Source: Sepiola atlantica
Taxonomy: Eukaryota > Mollusca > Cephalopoda > Sepiida > Sepiolidae
Length of the DNA stretch: 64,000 nucleotides
Direction: 5' to 3'
NCBI GenBank assembly: GCA_963556195.1
Contig: OY744532.1
Span: forward strand, 100,123,206-100,187,205
Below the pieces are notes generated by a model. That model was not told the DNA's origin. It worked only from the letters and a program-made list of their open reading frames with translations, and did not search any database. The position numbers were made by a program, and so were the translations under genes. Shown in pieces: positions 30,212 to 39,134 of the stretch (its first letter is position 1; every line of letters begins with the position of its first letter).

Positions 30212-30553
30212 TATTTAGTTGAGGAGATGTGGTCTTATTTAGTTGTGGAGATGTGGTCTTATTTAGTTGTGGAGATGTGGTCTTATTTAGTTGAGGAGAT
30301 GTGGTCTTATTTAGTTGAGGAGATGTGGTCTTATTTAGTTGTGGAGATGTGGTCTTATTTAGTTGAGGAGATGTGGTCTTATTTAGTTGAGGAGATGTGG
30401 TCTTATTTAGTTGTGGAGATGTGGTCTTATTTAGTTGAGGAGATGTGGTCTTATTTAGTTGTGGAGATGTGGTCTTATTTAGTTGTGGAGATGTGGTCTT
30501 ATTTAGTTGTGAAGATGTGGTCTTATTTAGTTGTGGAGATGTGGTCTTATTTA
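30212..30553 (+). repeat. 24-bp minisatellite, ~14 units
   Basis: GATGTGGTCTTATTTAGTTG plus (A/T)GGA repeats 14 times with almost only an A/T difference between units. Because 24 is a multiple of three it stays open and translates as repeated MWSYLVVE/MWSYLVEE. It sits directly upstream of the LINE-D fragment and in the same frame, which creates a false 250-codon ORF. Confidence 0.9.
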
Positions 30554-30559
30554 TGGAAG

Positions 30560-31052
30560 ATGGGGATCCTTTTTCTTGTTCAATATTCTATCTCAGTCAG
30601 ATGTGTTCTTGATGAGGTGCAGAAATGTATCTGTAATTTGATTGGCTCCACCCTTTCTTCTTCTCTACACCCTCTCTATCACAGACGTACTTTTGCTAGT
30701 CTCAGTCTTTTCTATAAATACTATTATGGCATGTGTTCTTCAGAATTATATGATCTATTCCCTGTTTCTTTTGTTCCAGCTCGTTTGACTCGTTGGTCTA
30801 TTGGTCTCCATCAATTCGCTGTTTTGATACCTCATTGTAATACAGCTTCCTATTCCAGTAGCTTCGTTCCAATAACTGTAGGCTTGTGGAATTCTCTTCC
30901 TGTTGACTGTTTTCATCCTACCTATAGCCGTGGTCTTTTCAAGACTAAGGCCAATAGGCATCTCCTGTCTTTGCAATAATCATATTTCGTTTTTGTTAGC
31001 TCCTTACATCAAGTGGCTTCATGCCTTGTCTGGAGCGATTTCCATTAAAAAA
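30560..31052 (+). pseudogene. LINE-D RT C-terminus and 3' tail
   Basis: The frame reads CVLDEVQKCICNLIGSTLSS, LYHRRTFASLSLFYKYYYGM, FVPITVGLWNSLPVDCF and LFKTKANRHLLSLQ-stop. This is the C-terminal end of a jockey/CR1-like RT, distinct in sequence from LINE-A. The 3' end CTTACATCAAGTGGCTTCAT, GCCTTGTCTGGAGC plus A12 is the tail also found on SINE-F. Everything upstream of the thumb region is missing. Confidence 0.8.
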
Positions 31053-31059
31053 AAAAATA

Positions 31060-32055
31060 CAACTAACGCTACCAAGTTACGACTTTCTTCCGAATCAACA
31101 TAAATTTTCTCACAAATTCACCAAAAAATCAGTTTTTATTAACATACACTTGTTTTGGCCTTCCACCAAGATATATATAAAGTTCGAAATGTATAAGGCA
31201 TTTATTTTTTCTTAAAGAGGCTATCATCGGTGCTCGTAAAAAAGAGGGTAACTCTCCAGACAGGAAAAAAACTGTGTTACATTCCGCATTCATTTATTTT
31301 TTTTCATATTTTGTTTCACTATATATTATTTCCATAAAATATTTTGGTTTTCATTTATTGTCTAATGGGGTAGTTTACACCTGTACATATGAATCGTGGT
31401 ATCTTCATACCATGTGCGTTATCCTTCAATCGTTTGTCATCAATATAGATTTTCGCTTAAACTACAATGAAATATAAGATGAATGTTTTGACTGATCGTT
31501 ATTGTGTTGGTCTTAACTTTTGTTTTCTTTCTTCTAGGCCTTGACCTTCTCTTTTTGAGTCGTTTTCTTTTTAATGCTTCATAATATTATCTTGTTTTAT
31601 ATATAAACAAGGTGATTGTGAACTTTGAGGAAGAAGCATGAAAAAACGACTCAAAGAGAGAAAGGTTAATTCCTACCATGGCTGATGGACCGACAACAAT
31701 AATCTACCCCTGTGGATTAAATAAAAGGTTCAGTTCAAAACTCTGTATAGGGTCCCGAGTTCAAAGAGGTGCACCTGAAAATGGTCAGAGGTTACATCGG
31801 CTGAAACGTTATGAAAATAACAGTAGTTCGAATAATACAAAGAAATAATCATTTTCAACTTTCTCCTTTGCTTTTATATTGAATTGTCAGGAGCAGCTAA
31901 GAGTGGGATTCACTAGCGTCTGATTGGGTTACCGTTTATTAAGAGGATATAACTCTGTTAGATACATGGGTCCTACTTGTTTTATTTATTACGATCTATT
32001 CTGCGTTATTGTTTTCGTGATCATTTTACATTTATAGATATATATTTTTTTATAT
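31060..32055. other. Mostly unassigned; GAAACG-type motif at 31774-31830
   Basis: CCTGAAAATGGTCAGAGGTT, ACATCGGCTGAAACGTTATG, AAAATAACAGTAGTTCGAAT is a block with relatives, inverted, at about 38190-38258 and 49742-49825. An inverted pair around 31545-31660 (TTGAGTCGTTTTCTTTTT and AAAAAACGACTCAAAGAGAG) flanks a short spacer. No gene. Confidence 0.4.
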
Positions 32056-32059
32056 GAAT

Positions 32060-32420
32060 GACTCACTGATTATCAAGGCCCGAAGGCCACTCAGGGATAA
32101 GTATTAATTGGATTCTCAGTTAGCAATGAAGAACACTATTGAGCGGACTGGAGACGATCGGTAAATGGGCAGAATTTGATTATTCAAGTGGGCGGTTCGA
32201 CAACAATTTGTTAACATTGGGGCTTAAAAAAACGGCTATGTTGTAGTAAGCTGGGAAGCAGTCCTGCAGTACTGCTTTCCACAGATGGGAAGTTCTTGGA
32301 AAGAAACTTTGTTCATGGAAGTTCCGTTTAGTTTTAGGTACACAGAGAAAGAAAGGAAAATTATTTTCAGTGGTGGTAGTTAGACGAATGTTTATTGTTC
32401 AGGTTGGCATGGTTGTTTGT
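32060..32420 (-). pseudogene. LINE-B 3' region
   Basis: The tail (TTATCAAGGCCCGAAGGCCA, CTCAGGGATAA) is followed, reading left to right, by AATGGGCAGAATTTGATTAT, AACAATTTGTTAACATTGGG and GGAAGTTCTTGGAAAGAAAC, as in the 11-kb copy. No intact frame. Confidence 0.7.
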
Positions 32421-33025
32421 TCCTTTTCAGCTTACGGTGAATAGGTGACCATCTCGTGCAGAGATAACCCATAGATGTGTTAATGTGCCATGAAAAGATA
32501 CAAGCCAAAGCTAAAAGTGCAAGAGTCGTTTTCTTATTGAAATCTGAACTCTAATATTATTACCTCCATTTTTTCATAACATTCGCCAACATTTATACTC
32601 GAGAATGTTTTCTTTTTTGTGTTTGTTTTCTTTTTCATCAAAACTTTTTCTTTCAAAAAAAAAAATAAATGAACGAAATATTCATTCAGATTCTTCTTCT
32701 TTTTCTTTTTAGGTAAGATATCATTTTTTTTTTTTCCTCCTCATCTTTTATGTTCCTTCTCCGACTCGACTCGGCCGACCCTGGATCAGATTCAACTCCG
32801 ACAAAGTTTACCAAGAAAGATTCGCTCTCCTTCATGTTTTGATCGAAATCATCTTACAGAATCAGGTAACCATTTTTTCTGTCCTCTTTCTTTTTTTTTT
32901 ATCTACACGTAAGGAGATCGGGTAACCAAAAAAGATGGCCGAACCTGAGCTTTTGCTTCATTTCAGTAAACAAACAAATACGTCACATACAATTACTACC
33001 TCATCATCATCAGCAGCAGCAGCAG
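32421..33025. other. No feature recognised
   Basis: AT-rich, with T-rich runs at 32690-32745 and 32888-32900. Nothing recognised as coding or repeated within the window. Confidence 0.5.
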
Positions 33026-33027
33026 GA

Positions 33028-33433
33028 TCGGTTTAACGTCCGTTTTACATACTGGCATGTGTTGAACAGCTTTAAGAAATTGACTTCCGAACTAACCTAT
33101 CTCAGCCCAGGTCTTTATTCATCCCTCTTTCACACAAGTTCATTCTTATCACTTCCTCTCATGTCTTTCTTGGCCTTCCCCTGTGAACTGGATCGGCTAT
33201 ATTAACAGCTTTACTTCTACTAATCCCAAAACTCTTATCCATTTTTTCAATGTGACCATACCATCGAAGTCTCCTGTTCTGCACACATTTCCTTATACTG
33301 TCCAGATTTAATCTTTCCCTGATGTCATCAGAACAGAGCCTGTCTTTAAGACTCACATTACTTATCCAACGTATCATTCTCATTTCATTTCTCTCCATGC
33401 AACACATGTCCTCAATTCTCATTCCATACATAC

Positions 33434-33445
<12 letters not shown>
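33028..33445 (-). pseudogene. LINE-C RT C-terminus
   Basis: The minus strand frame (33443-33159) reads EDMCCMERNEMRMIRWISNV, SLKDRLCSDDIRERLNLDSI, RKCVQNRRLRWYGHIEKMD. The RMIRWI...LRWYGHIEKM pattern marks the C-terminal end of a common invertebrate non-LTR RT. The 3' end contains CGTTTTACATACTGGCATGT and a CAG/CAT-rich end. Ends at a CATA/TA array. Confidence 0.8.
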
Positions 33446-33465
<20 letters not shown>

Positions 33466-33797
33466 TTTTAACATTTCTTTCTTTCTCCCTTTCTACTGTT
33501 TATTACACGTGACTATTTTTTTTTCAAAATTGCGTTCTTTGTATAAATTTGAAAACTTTTCTGTTTTTAATTAAAGTTCTGCTACCAACTGATGATGATT
33601 GTATTTTAACAATCGAAATATTTTGGTAGAACTATTCAATATGTGTTTTTGAGTTTATTTTTGCTAGTTGTTGATTTGCTTATCCTTTATTCCATTTTTA
33701 TTTTTACATATATATATATATATATAATTTAAAGTAAATAATGTTAAATAATTTTAACTTACACACGCCAGCGTATTTTTATATATATATATAAATA
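33446..33797. other. TA arrays and a CTGATGA-stem-GAAA hairpin (33576-33632)
   Basis: CTGATGA (33589-33595), stem GATTGT/ACAATC (33597-33602 and 33609-33614), GAAA (33615-33618). An outer stem pairs GTTCTGCTACCAA (33576-33588, one bulge) with TTGGTAGAAC (33623-33632). The boxes match a hammerhead core, but stem I is missing and a T bulge sits at the base of stem II. A (TA)n array follows at 33710. Confidence 0.45.
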
Positions 33798-34344
33798 CTA
33801 GTAGAATACCAGTCCCAGGACGGATATAAGCAATAAATATAGCATTAGTTTTAAATGTTTTTTGTTTTTTTTATGGTATGGTTTCAATAGAAACCCCTAA
33901 ATGGTAAAGTTTACAAAAAAATTAGTAATGTGCCCAAGTTACTCACCTTGTTGCCTTGAATACATATCCCATAATTCGTAATAAATTCAATAGTTTAAGA
34001 TTTTACCAAGCACATACGTATTATCACGCACGCACCGATCTTTTTAAAAATGTATTACTTAATATAACTCAAAATTTGATGTAGAGCAATTTTTTTCTCA
34101 CTTAATTTTTTTGTATCTAACTTATTTTAAAGTTTTTTTTTGATGGGGAGGGGTAGAGTTTGGGTAGGCGCACCTCCTAAATAGTAAAGTTTATAAAAAA
34201 TAATGTGCTCATGTTACTCACCATGCTGCCCAAGAATATATATTCCAAAATTCATAATGATCGATTCATTAGTTTAGGAGTTTATCCTGTACAACGATAT
34301 ATATATATAGTACATGTATTGTATTAGTTTCTGTAAATGTAAAT

Positions 34345-34587
34345 CCGTAGAAACTCAAGTGTTTATAAAAAGTGCTCAATAACAAGTAGAGCTGTTTATA
34401 AGTATAATTTTTTATTTATACACACATTATTGGTTACATATGTGCATACATGTTTCGGTTGCACTTTTCCCAGAAAGTCATTTCTCGAAAATTCTTGGTC
34501 TGATGAGGTTGACTTTCTGGGAAAAGTGCAACCGAAACATGTATGCACATATGTAACCAATAATGTTTGTATAAATAAAAATTTATA

Positions 34588-34600
<13 letters not shown>
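34345..34600. repeat. Palindrome beside (TA)n with hammerhead-like core
   Basis: GGTTACATATGTGCATACAT, GTTTCGGTTGCACTTTTCCC, AGAAAGTCA (34431-34480) is mirrored at 34509-34558. The plus strand carries CTGATGA (34500-34506), GGTTG...CAACC (34507-34511 and 34529-34533), GAAAC (34534-34538). Upstream is the FB-family block TTTATAAAAAGTGCTCAATA. A (TA)n array starts at 34590. Confidence 0.8.
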
Positions 34601-34631
<31 letters not shown>

Positions 34632-34632
<1 letters not shown>

Positions 34633-34790
34633 TTAGGCAGCAAGTCATTATCTAAGCAAGCGTTGTTGAACGTCACGGAACTTTCGTGTTTGTATATCTT
34701 CTTCGTGAGGTTCTCAAACCGTTGAGCTATCCTTCTGGTTTCAGGTGGCAATCCGTATAGTACTTCTCCGATAGTTCTTAATTCGGCCAT
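34632..34790 (-). pseudogene. PLE ORF N-terminal fragment ending at a TA array
   Basis: On the minus strand from Met at 34790 the frame reads MAELRTIGEVLYGLPPETRR, IAQRFENLTKKIYKHESSVT, FNNACLDNDLLPKY and then runs into (TA)n. The FENLTKKIYKHESSVTFNNA-CLDNDLLP segment has the same layout as LSEKRARLSCQITFLKRCLK-HNVIPN near the N-terminus of the intact PLE at 42261. Upstream (34822-34804, minus) are CTGAAGA and GAAAGCG boxes. This is the 5' end of a different, broken PLE. The recognition rests on pattern only. Confidence 0.5.
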
Positions 34791-35019
34791 TTTTTTCGAG
34801 CGCTTTCGACTTTCGTAATCGTCTTCAGGATTAGGGTTTTTTTTTTTAAATAAGAAGACTTGAGTTAATGTTTTATAGGTATCGTTAAGGGCGAATGTGT
34901 TGCCTGGAATATATATTCCAAAATTCATAATGATCCATTCATTAGTTTAGGAGTTTATCCTATCCATATAAATATATATAAATATATTCACCAACCTTAC
35001 TTTATATAGAGAAGAGATA

Positions 35020-35224
35020 TGTCTATTTTGTGGAGTCACTCAGAATTATTCGATCAACTATGTTTTATTTAATAAGGAATTCTGTGTCTATTTGATCTGT
35101 CGATCACTATTATGGACCCCAATGACGGGCCACAAAATGTGTTATAATTTTCGGATGAGAGGATACATAAACACCACATGATTGAAATTGAGGAAACCGA
35201 AAAGTTAAAATTTAAAAAAATCAT
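35020..35224. other. No feature recognised
   Basis: Short unassigned stretch. Confidence 0.4.
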
Positions 35225-35425
35225 CATTATATTTGGTTTAATGCGCGTTTCATATGCTGAACGGCTTTTAGAAATTGACTTCCAAACAAACATTTATTTA
35301 TCCTTATTTCTCTCGAATCCATCCTTATCACTTCCTTCAATGGTTTCCTTGACCTTACCCTGTTAACTGATCCTGCTGCCTCAACTGTTCATACATCTAC
35401 TAACCGAAGAACACTTATCCATTCT
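35225..35425 (-). pseudogene. Diverged LINE-C 3' end
   Basis: Plus-strand text GCGTTTCATATGCTGAACGG, CTTTTAGAAATTGACTTCCA and CTGATCCTGCTGCCTCAACT, GTTCATACATCTACTAACC parallels the 3' region of LINE-C at 33040-33230 and 53850-54040. No frame remains. Confidence 0.6.
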
Positions 35426-35429
35426 TTAA

Positions 35430-35844
35430 ACGTTGGTCAAAAGCTCAACGGTGTCGTGGCCTCGCTTAGCAAAGCTTTTGTGGGCCACTCTCCAGCTATA
35501 GTGCGACCATACTTAGATTTCACATCATCAGTTTGGAACCATCATCTTGCTTAGAACATTGACTGCTCTTTTTTTTTTCATTTTACTTCAGTGTAAAGTC
35601 TCAGAAATCATGAAGCCCCATTCCTGGAGCTAACACTTGGTCGCTATATGGGATACATAGATATCCGAGTGTTCAACTAAAGTTCCCATTTACCACTCAA
35701 ATGTTGAGTTAGTGAAGAAGTGAAGAACATTAATGTTTCTCTCCTCAATTGATCAATTAACTTGCTATAGTATATCTTTCTTGTGGTCTCTTAGTCTTAC
35801 TGCATTCCAGGACAAGAATTCATCTAGTCTGGTGGAGTATCCAG
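35430..35844. other. Unassigned sequence
   Basis: No motif or repeat partner recognised. Base composition is more balanced than in the neighbours. Confidence 0.4.
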
Positions 35845-36177
35845 CTAAGTGCTGTTATTTGAGGTAACACCACTAGAAGAAGGTGCACCATTCCTCGTAT
35901 GAGCCAGTGTTGAGCTGTGTCGAGGGAATCTTATTTGAGCTTCGAATACTATGTTATTTTGAATATTTAGTCGGAGTTTACTTGTAGGATGAAGTATTAT
36001 CATGTCAGGTTGTCCTGACAAACCCTTGTATAGAGAGACCAAAGACACTCGAGGCTGGTTTCTAGTAGATAATTCAAACTCTTCTCCTACCTGAAACTGT
36101 TCAGAGACGTGCAACCAAGCGAATACATCGACACCTGTCATACTATGAACAACTTGCTTCCCTGGGCTTGGATTCAT
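35845..36177 (-). CDS. Unrecognised 110-codon ORF (possible gene or TE fragment)
   Basis: The minus strand encodes 110 residues beginning MNPSPGKQVVHSMTGVDVFA and including FELSTRNQPRVSLVSLYKG and FEAQIRFPRHSSTL. Composition is balanced, with no low-complexity sequence, and it lies in the most balanced part of the window, unlike the TA-driven ORFs. I do not recognise a family. There is no signal peptide, membrane segment or zinc-finger pattern. LINE pieces lie on both sides, so it may come from an unknown element. It could equally be a chance frame. Confidence 0.3.
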   Translation of the reverse strand: MNPSPGKQVVHSMTGVDVFAWLHVSEQFQVGEEFELSTRNQPRVSLVSLYKGLSGQPDMIILHPTSKLRLNIQNNIVFEAQIRFPRHSSTLAHTRNGAPSSSGVTSNNST

Positions 36178-36189
36178 CTAGCAACTTAC

Positions 36190-36425
36190 TTAGTAAACGC
36201 CCACAAAATCAGGAACCATCTCTCTAACAAGAGAGCACCTTTTTTATGTAGCTGTGGATAACTTATGTGAACATATCTACAAAGTCCGAAACCAACACAG
36301 ATCCCATGACTTTCGGAAATTTTTTCACTCTCAGAATTGTTGAAGTATGAAACAAACTGCCTGCATCGGTTGTTTTGCAGCGAAGATGTTGGATCGTTTA
36401 AAACCCTCATGCTTTCCAAAATTTG
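36190..36425 (+). pseudogene. LINE fragment, RT extreme C-terminus
   Basis: With one frameshift the plus strand reads FTLRIVEV-NKLPASVV and CSEDVGSFKTLMLSKI. This is the RVVExWNKLPxxVVxAxSVxxFKxxLDK ending of CR1/L2-like RT ORFs, with TGG changed to TGA. It does not match LINE-A to D closely. Confidence 0.55.
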
Positions 36426-36465
36426 CCCAAACTACACCTGATGCCTCTCTCCCATACGCATGAAT

Positions 36466-36850
36466 ACCCATCGCCGCAATGTAGCATCCTTGTGCTTGTT
36501 TTACAAATATTTCAATGGATTATGCTACTCTAGTGCCCCCTCGATGTAAATTCACTAGACCAACTCGACAATCAACTAAATCCCATCCATTCACTGTAGA
36601 GGTCCCCAGATGCCGGAGAGCTTTCTACTCAAATAGCTTCTTTCCTCGTGCTGCTGGCCTCTGGAACTCCCTCCCTGTTTCCCCATCAGTACTGACATGC
36701 AGAAATTTAAAATTAATGTAAACAGACATCTCGCTGCGCAGATCCCAGTTTAGGTTGACACCCTCCAACCTTCTCCCCTTTTCTTTCTTCTCAGTAGCCC
36801 CTTACGTCTACAGTGGAGGCCTGCCTTGTTTGGGGTGAACTACGTTAAAA
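36466..36850 (+). pseudogene. LINE-A 3' end
   Basis: HRRNVASLCLFYKYFNGLCY, VPPRCKFTRPTRQSTKSHPF, CRRAFYSNSFFPRAAGLWNS and KFKINVNRHLAAQIPV occur across two frames. The 3' UTR then ends GCCTTGTTTGGGGTGAACTA. It is the copy most like the consensus at this end. Confidence 0.8.
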
Positions 36851-36925
36851 AAACAACAAAAAAAAACAATAACTTCTGATGTGCACCTGATCACTGTCCA
36901 CAATGATTATATTTTTTTATACCAA

Positions 36926-37420
36926 CTAGCAGGAAGATCCGGCGTTGCTCGGGATTGAATGAAGATCACTACTATGTACTTTTTCACTATTCTCATAACA
37001 CCACTTTTACTTTCTTTCTTTGTTTGTACTGACCACTTCCCTCTCCCTTTTCGCCCCCTAATATTGCCGGAAGAAGCTGAAATGTTGGAAAACTCTCTGA
37101 ATTATGTCTTATACATATGACTTACATTTCATTAAAATCGGACATACGTATTTGAAATTTTAACAGTGTTCTGTTCCAATTCATCACTTAGAGGTGGAGA
37201 CACGTAAATATTCGGCACGTAGAGGGCAACGTAGACATTCAGAACCACTTTCATTATCTTCTCTGGAAAATTTTATACATATGATATAAATTTCATAAAA
37301 ATAGGATCCATTTGAAGGTTTTAAGGGGCTATGCCCTCATAGCCCACTTAGGGGTGCACTTAGAGATTCGAGAACACTGCCATTGTATTCCCCAGTAAAT
37401 TTTACATAAGAATGCACTTT
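36926..37420 (-). mobile_element. Helitron-4 3' portion
   Basis: CTAG (36926-36929) preceded on the minus strand by ATCCCGAGCAACGCCGGATC, TTCCTG, a GC-rich hairpin end typical of Helitron 3' termini. The 5' end was not located and is set at the edge of the similar-looking AT-rich text. A second member may end at 38744. Confidence 0.55.
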
Positions 37421-37626
37421 TAGATTTAATGTAGAGTCTCTAACCTTTAGAGAACACACAAACATCACACAGACATTGAGTTTTATATAGAAAGATTTAT
37501 TTCTTAATATTAGTTCTGTTTTATACAAAAAAACTACAATAAAAATTTTTTTATCACATTTAAATGTAAACAAAACAATGTGCACACATGTGATTTTTAA
37601 AATGGGGAGATAATACATAACATTTT
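37421..37626. other. No feature recognised
   Basis: AT-rich spacer. Confidence 0.4.
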
Positions 37627-37628
37627 TA

Positions 37629-37926
37629 AATACGAGAAATACAAGAAATACGAGAAATACGAGAAATGCAAGAAATGCAAGAAATACGAGAAATGAAAAA
37701 AATACGAGAAATGCAAGAAATGCGAGAAATACGAGAAATGCAAGAAATGCGAGAAATACGAGAAATACAAAAAATACGAGAAATGCAAGAAAATACGAGA
37801 AATGCAAAAAATACGAGAAATACAAGAAATGCAAGAAATACGAGAAATGCGAGAAATACGAGAAATACAAAAAATACGAGAAATGCAAGAAATATGAGAA
37901 ATGCAAGAAATACGAGAAATGCATAT
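37629..37926. repeat. 9-bp minisatellite, ~33 units
   Basis: GAAATACGA / GAAATGCAA / GAAATGCGA units repeat for about 300 bp. As the unit is a multiple of three, several frames stay open on both strands (Phe/Leu/Tyr-rich or Arg/Asn-rich). These are not genes. Confidence 0.95.
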
Positions 37927-38009
37927 AAACCGATTTTAAACAGTCTGTACTTATTCTTCATCACCTATGACTTAATTTTCTATTTGATAAAAAAGAAAGA
38001 AGAAAGAGA

Positions 38010-38100
38010 CTTGCCATGGTGCCCGATTGGTTTTACTTGCTGCACTTAGAGACAAAGGTCATAAGTTCGATCCTCGGTAGTGCATTATTTCTTTTTTTCT
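38010..38100 (+). mobile_element. tRNA-derived SINE head
   Basis: TGCCATGGTGCCCGATTGGT (A-box-like) and GGTCATAAGTTCGATCCTCG (B-box) are about 45 bp apart and followed by a T-rich stretch. No intact cloverleaf, so this is a Pol III-type SINE head and not a tRNA gene. Confidence 0.6.
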
Positions 38101-38189
38101 CTTATTTTGTCCAAAGTTTGAAGTTATTATTTTCAACTTACAATGTTAAGTGAATTTTTTATTTTTACTTTTTCTCTGTATGATTTCGA

Positions 38190-38262
38190 TTATTCGGACT
38201 ACTGTTCTCATCTTTAGTGTTATCATCACAACGTTTCGGCCGCTGTAACCTTTTTTTAACAA
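38190..38262 (-). repeat. GAAACG block (relative of 31774 and 49742)
   Basis: The minus strand reads GGTTACAGCGGCCGAAACGT, TGTGATGATAAC, AGTAGTCCGAATAATCGAAA. The order of blocks is the same as at 31790-31850 (+) and 49742-49825 (-), so this is a dispersed family. Confidence 0.55.
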
Positions 38263-38264
38263 TA

Positions 38265-38652
38265 AGTATTAGGCATCAACTAATAATAGATATTCCTCAA
38301 ATTCCAGTTTCTTTGGAGTATTTCAAAGGGTTTTTAGGGGACATAATATGGGCACAACCATCCATTTGAAAATTCAAATATTCCAGATGTGAATTGAATT
38401 TGATCCATAGTCAGATTCCTTGAATTTCAATTTCTTTTTATGACCCCTTAAGCTTAAGCCATAAATTTCAGACATTTTCTAGAATCAAAATCATGTAATG
38501 GACTTTTATAAAAATTAGAATAAAGATTCTAGACATAAGGTTTAGTATAATTAAATCTTGATTTTAATTTACGTAAGGGAACATAAAAGTGGTGCGAAAC
38601 AGTTCTGTTTGAGGAATTCATTTTACCTGTCCTGGGATGGGTATTTTTCTAG
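38265..38652 (+). mobile_element. Helitron-2 copy (3' two-thirds)
   Basis: TATTAGGCATCAACTAATAA, AAAGTGGTGCGAAAC, the hairpin ACCTGTCCTGGGATGGGTAT, then CTAG (38649-38652) plus T. It is the best-preserved 3' end of the family. The 5' third is missing. Confidence 0.75.
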
Positions 38653-38743
38653 TTAATATTGATCTTAAGTTAATTGTTGTGGGCCATGCAAAACAAAAAT
38701 TAAAGTATGAATAGTCCCGGGCAATGGCGGGTCGGGTCAGCTA

Positions 38744-38744
<1 letters not shown>
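38653..38744 (+). mobile_element. Second Helitron 3' terminus
   Basis: TCCCGGGCAATGGCGGGTCG, GGTCAGCTAG ends at 38744 and is followed by T of a (TA)n array. Typical Helitron 3' end. The Helitron-2 copy may lie inside this element. Confidence 0.55.

Positions 38745-38776
<32 letters not shown>
38745..38776. repeat. (TA)n at left PLE junction
   Basis: A TA array directly outside the PLE. Another TA array (47746-47768) lies at the right junction, so the PLE appears to have entered a TA microsatellite. Confidence 0.85.
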
Positions 38777-38779
<3 letters not shown>

Positions 38780-39134
38780 AGAGTTTTTAAAAAGGTTTAA
38801 GGCAATGCGAAGATCCGGGTTGCTGGAAGCTGTGAAGAACAAAAACAGAACAAAACCGAAATAAGTCGGATATAGATCGAAAGGTTTGTTTATTTTTCTA
38901 GACAGCAAGGGTGTTAGTTTGTAATGTCCGGATTGTCAAGAATCAATTTGATATTTCGAGAGATTTTTTTTTTTTTTCTTCTTCCTCTCCTTGTCAAAAA
39001 TAAATAAAAGAAAAATCCCGGGTACCGAGAAAATGCCAGGAGCGCTGGGGGGTTAAACCGGAAGTGTTCAGAGTAAAGTATTCAGAGGAAAACTAAATAG
39101 ATTCATTTTATTTATTTATTTATTTTTTTTTTTT
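38777..39134 (-). mobile_element. PLE left pseudo-LTR (inverted)
   Basis: Reverse complement of 41890-42248: starts (left) AGAGTTTTTAAAAAGGTTTA, contains GGGTTGCTGGAAGCTGTGAA and CGGTACCCGGGATTTT-like blocks, and ends in the T-rich end of the unit. It lies downstream (on the minus strand) of the inverted PLE copy's 3' UTR, as the right pseudo-LTR does for the main copy. Confidence 0.85.

Larger units (their letters stand above)
33798..35016 (-). mobile_element. Helitron-2-like copy or two adjacent copies, interrupted
   Basis: CTAG at 33798-33801 with TAGAATACCAGTCCCAGGACGG marks the 3' end on the minus strand. A 5' end TCTCTATATAAAGTAAGGTT is at about 35016. The ~55-bp block AATATATATTCCAAAATTCA, TAATGATCGATTCATTAG occurs twice, at about 34234 and 34906. 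The region between holds a palindrome and a PLE fragment, so either two Helitron pieces flank it or it was inserted. Confidence 0.5.

Noticed and set aside
30227..30979. 250-codon ORF as one gene
   Set aside because: It is a 24-bp minisatellite (MWSYLVVE repeats) that happens to be in frame with a LINE-D RT fragment.
34434..34928. 164-codon minus ORF as a single gene
   Set aside because: Only the ~53-codon central part looks like protein sequence (PLE-like N-terminus); the rest is (TA)n and palindrome sequence.
37337..38049. ORFs of 112-195 codons on both strands
   Set aside because: They are translations of a 9-bp minisatellite, open because the unit is a multiple of three.
38010..38100. 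Functional tRNA gene
   Set aside because: A and B boxes are present, but acceptor and anticodon stems do not pair; it fits a tRNA-derived SINE. The same applies to 1925-2035 and 49855-49955.
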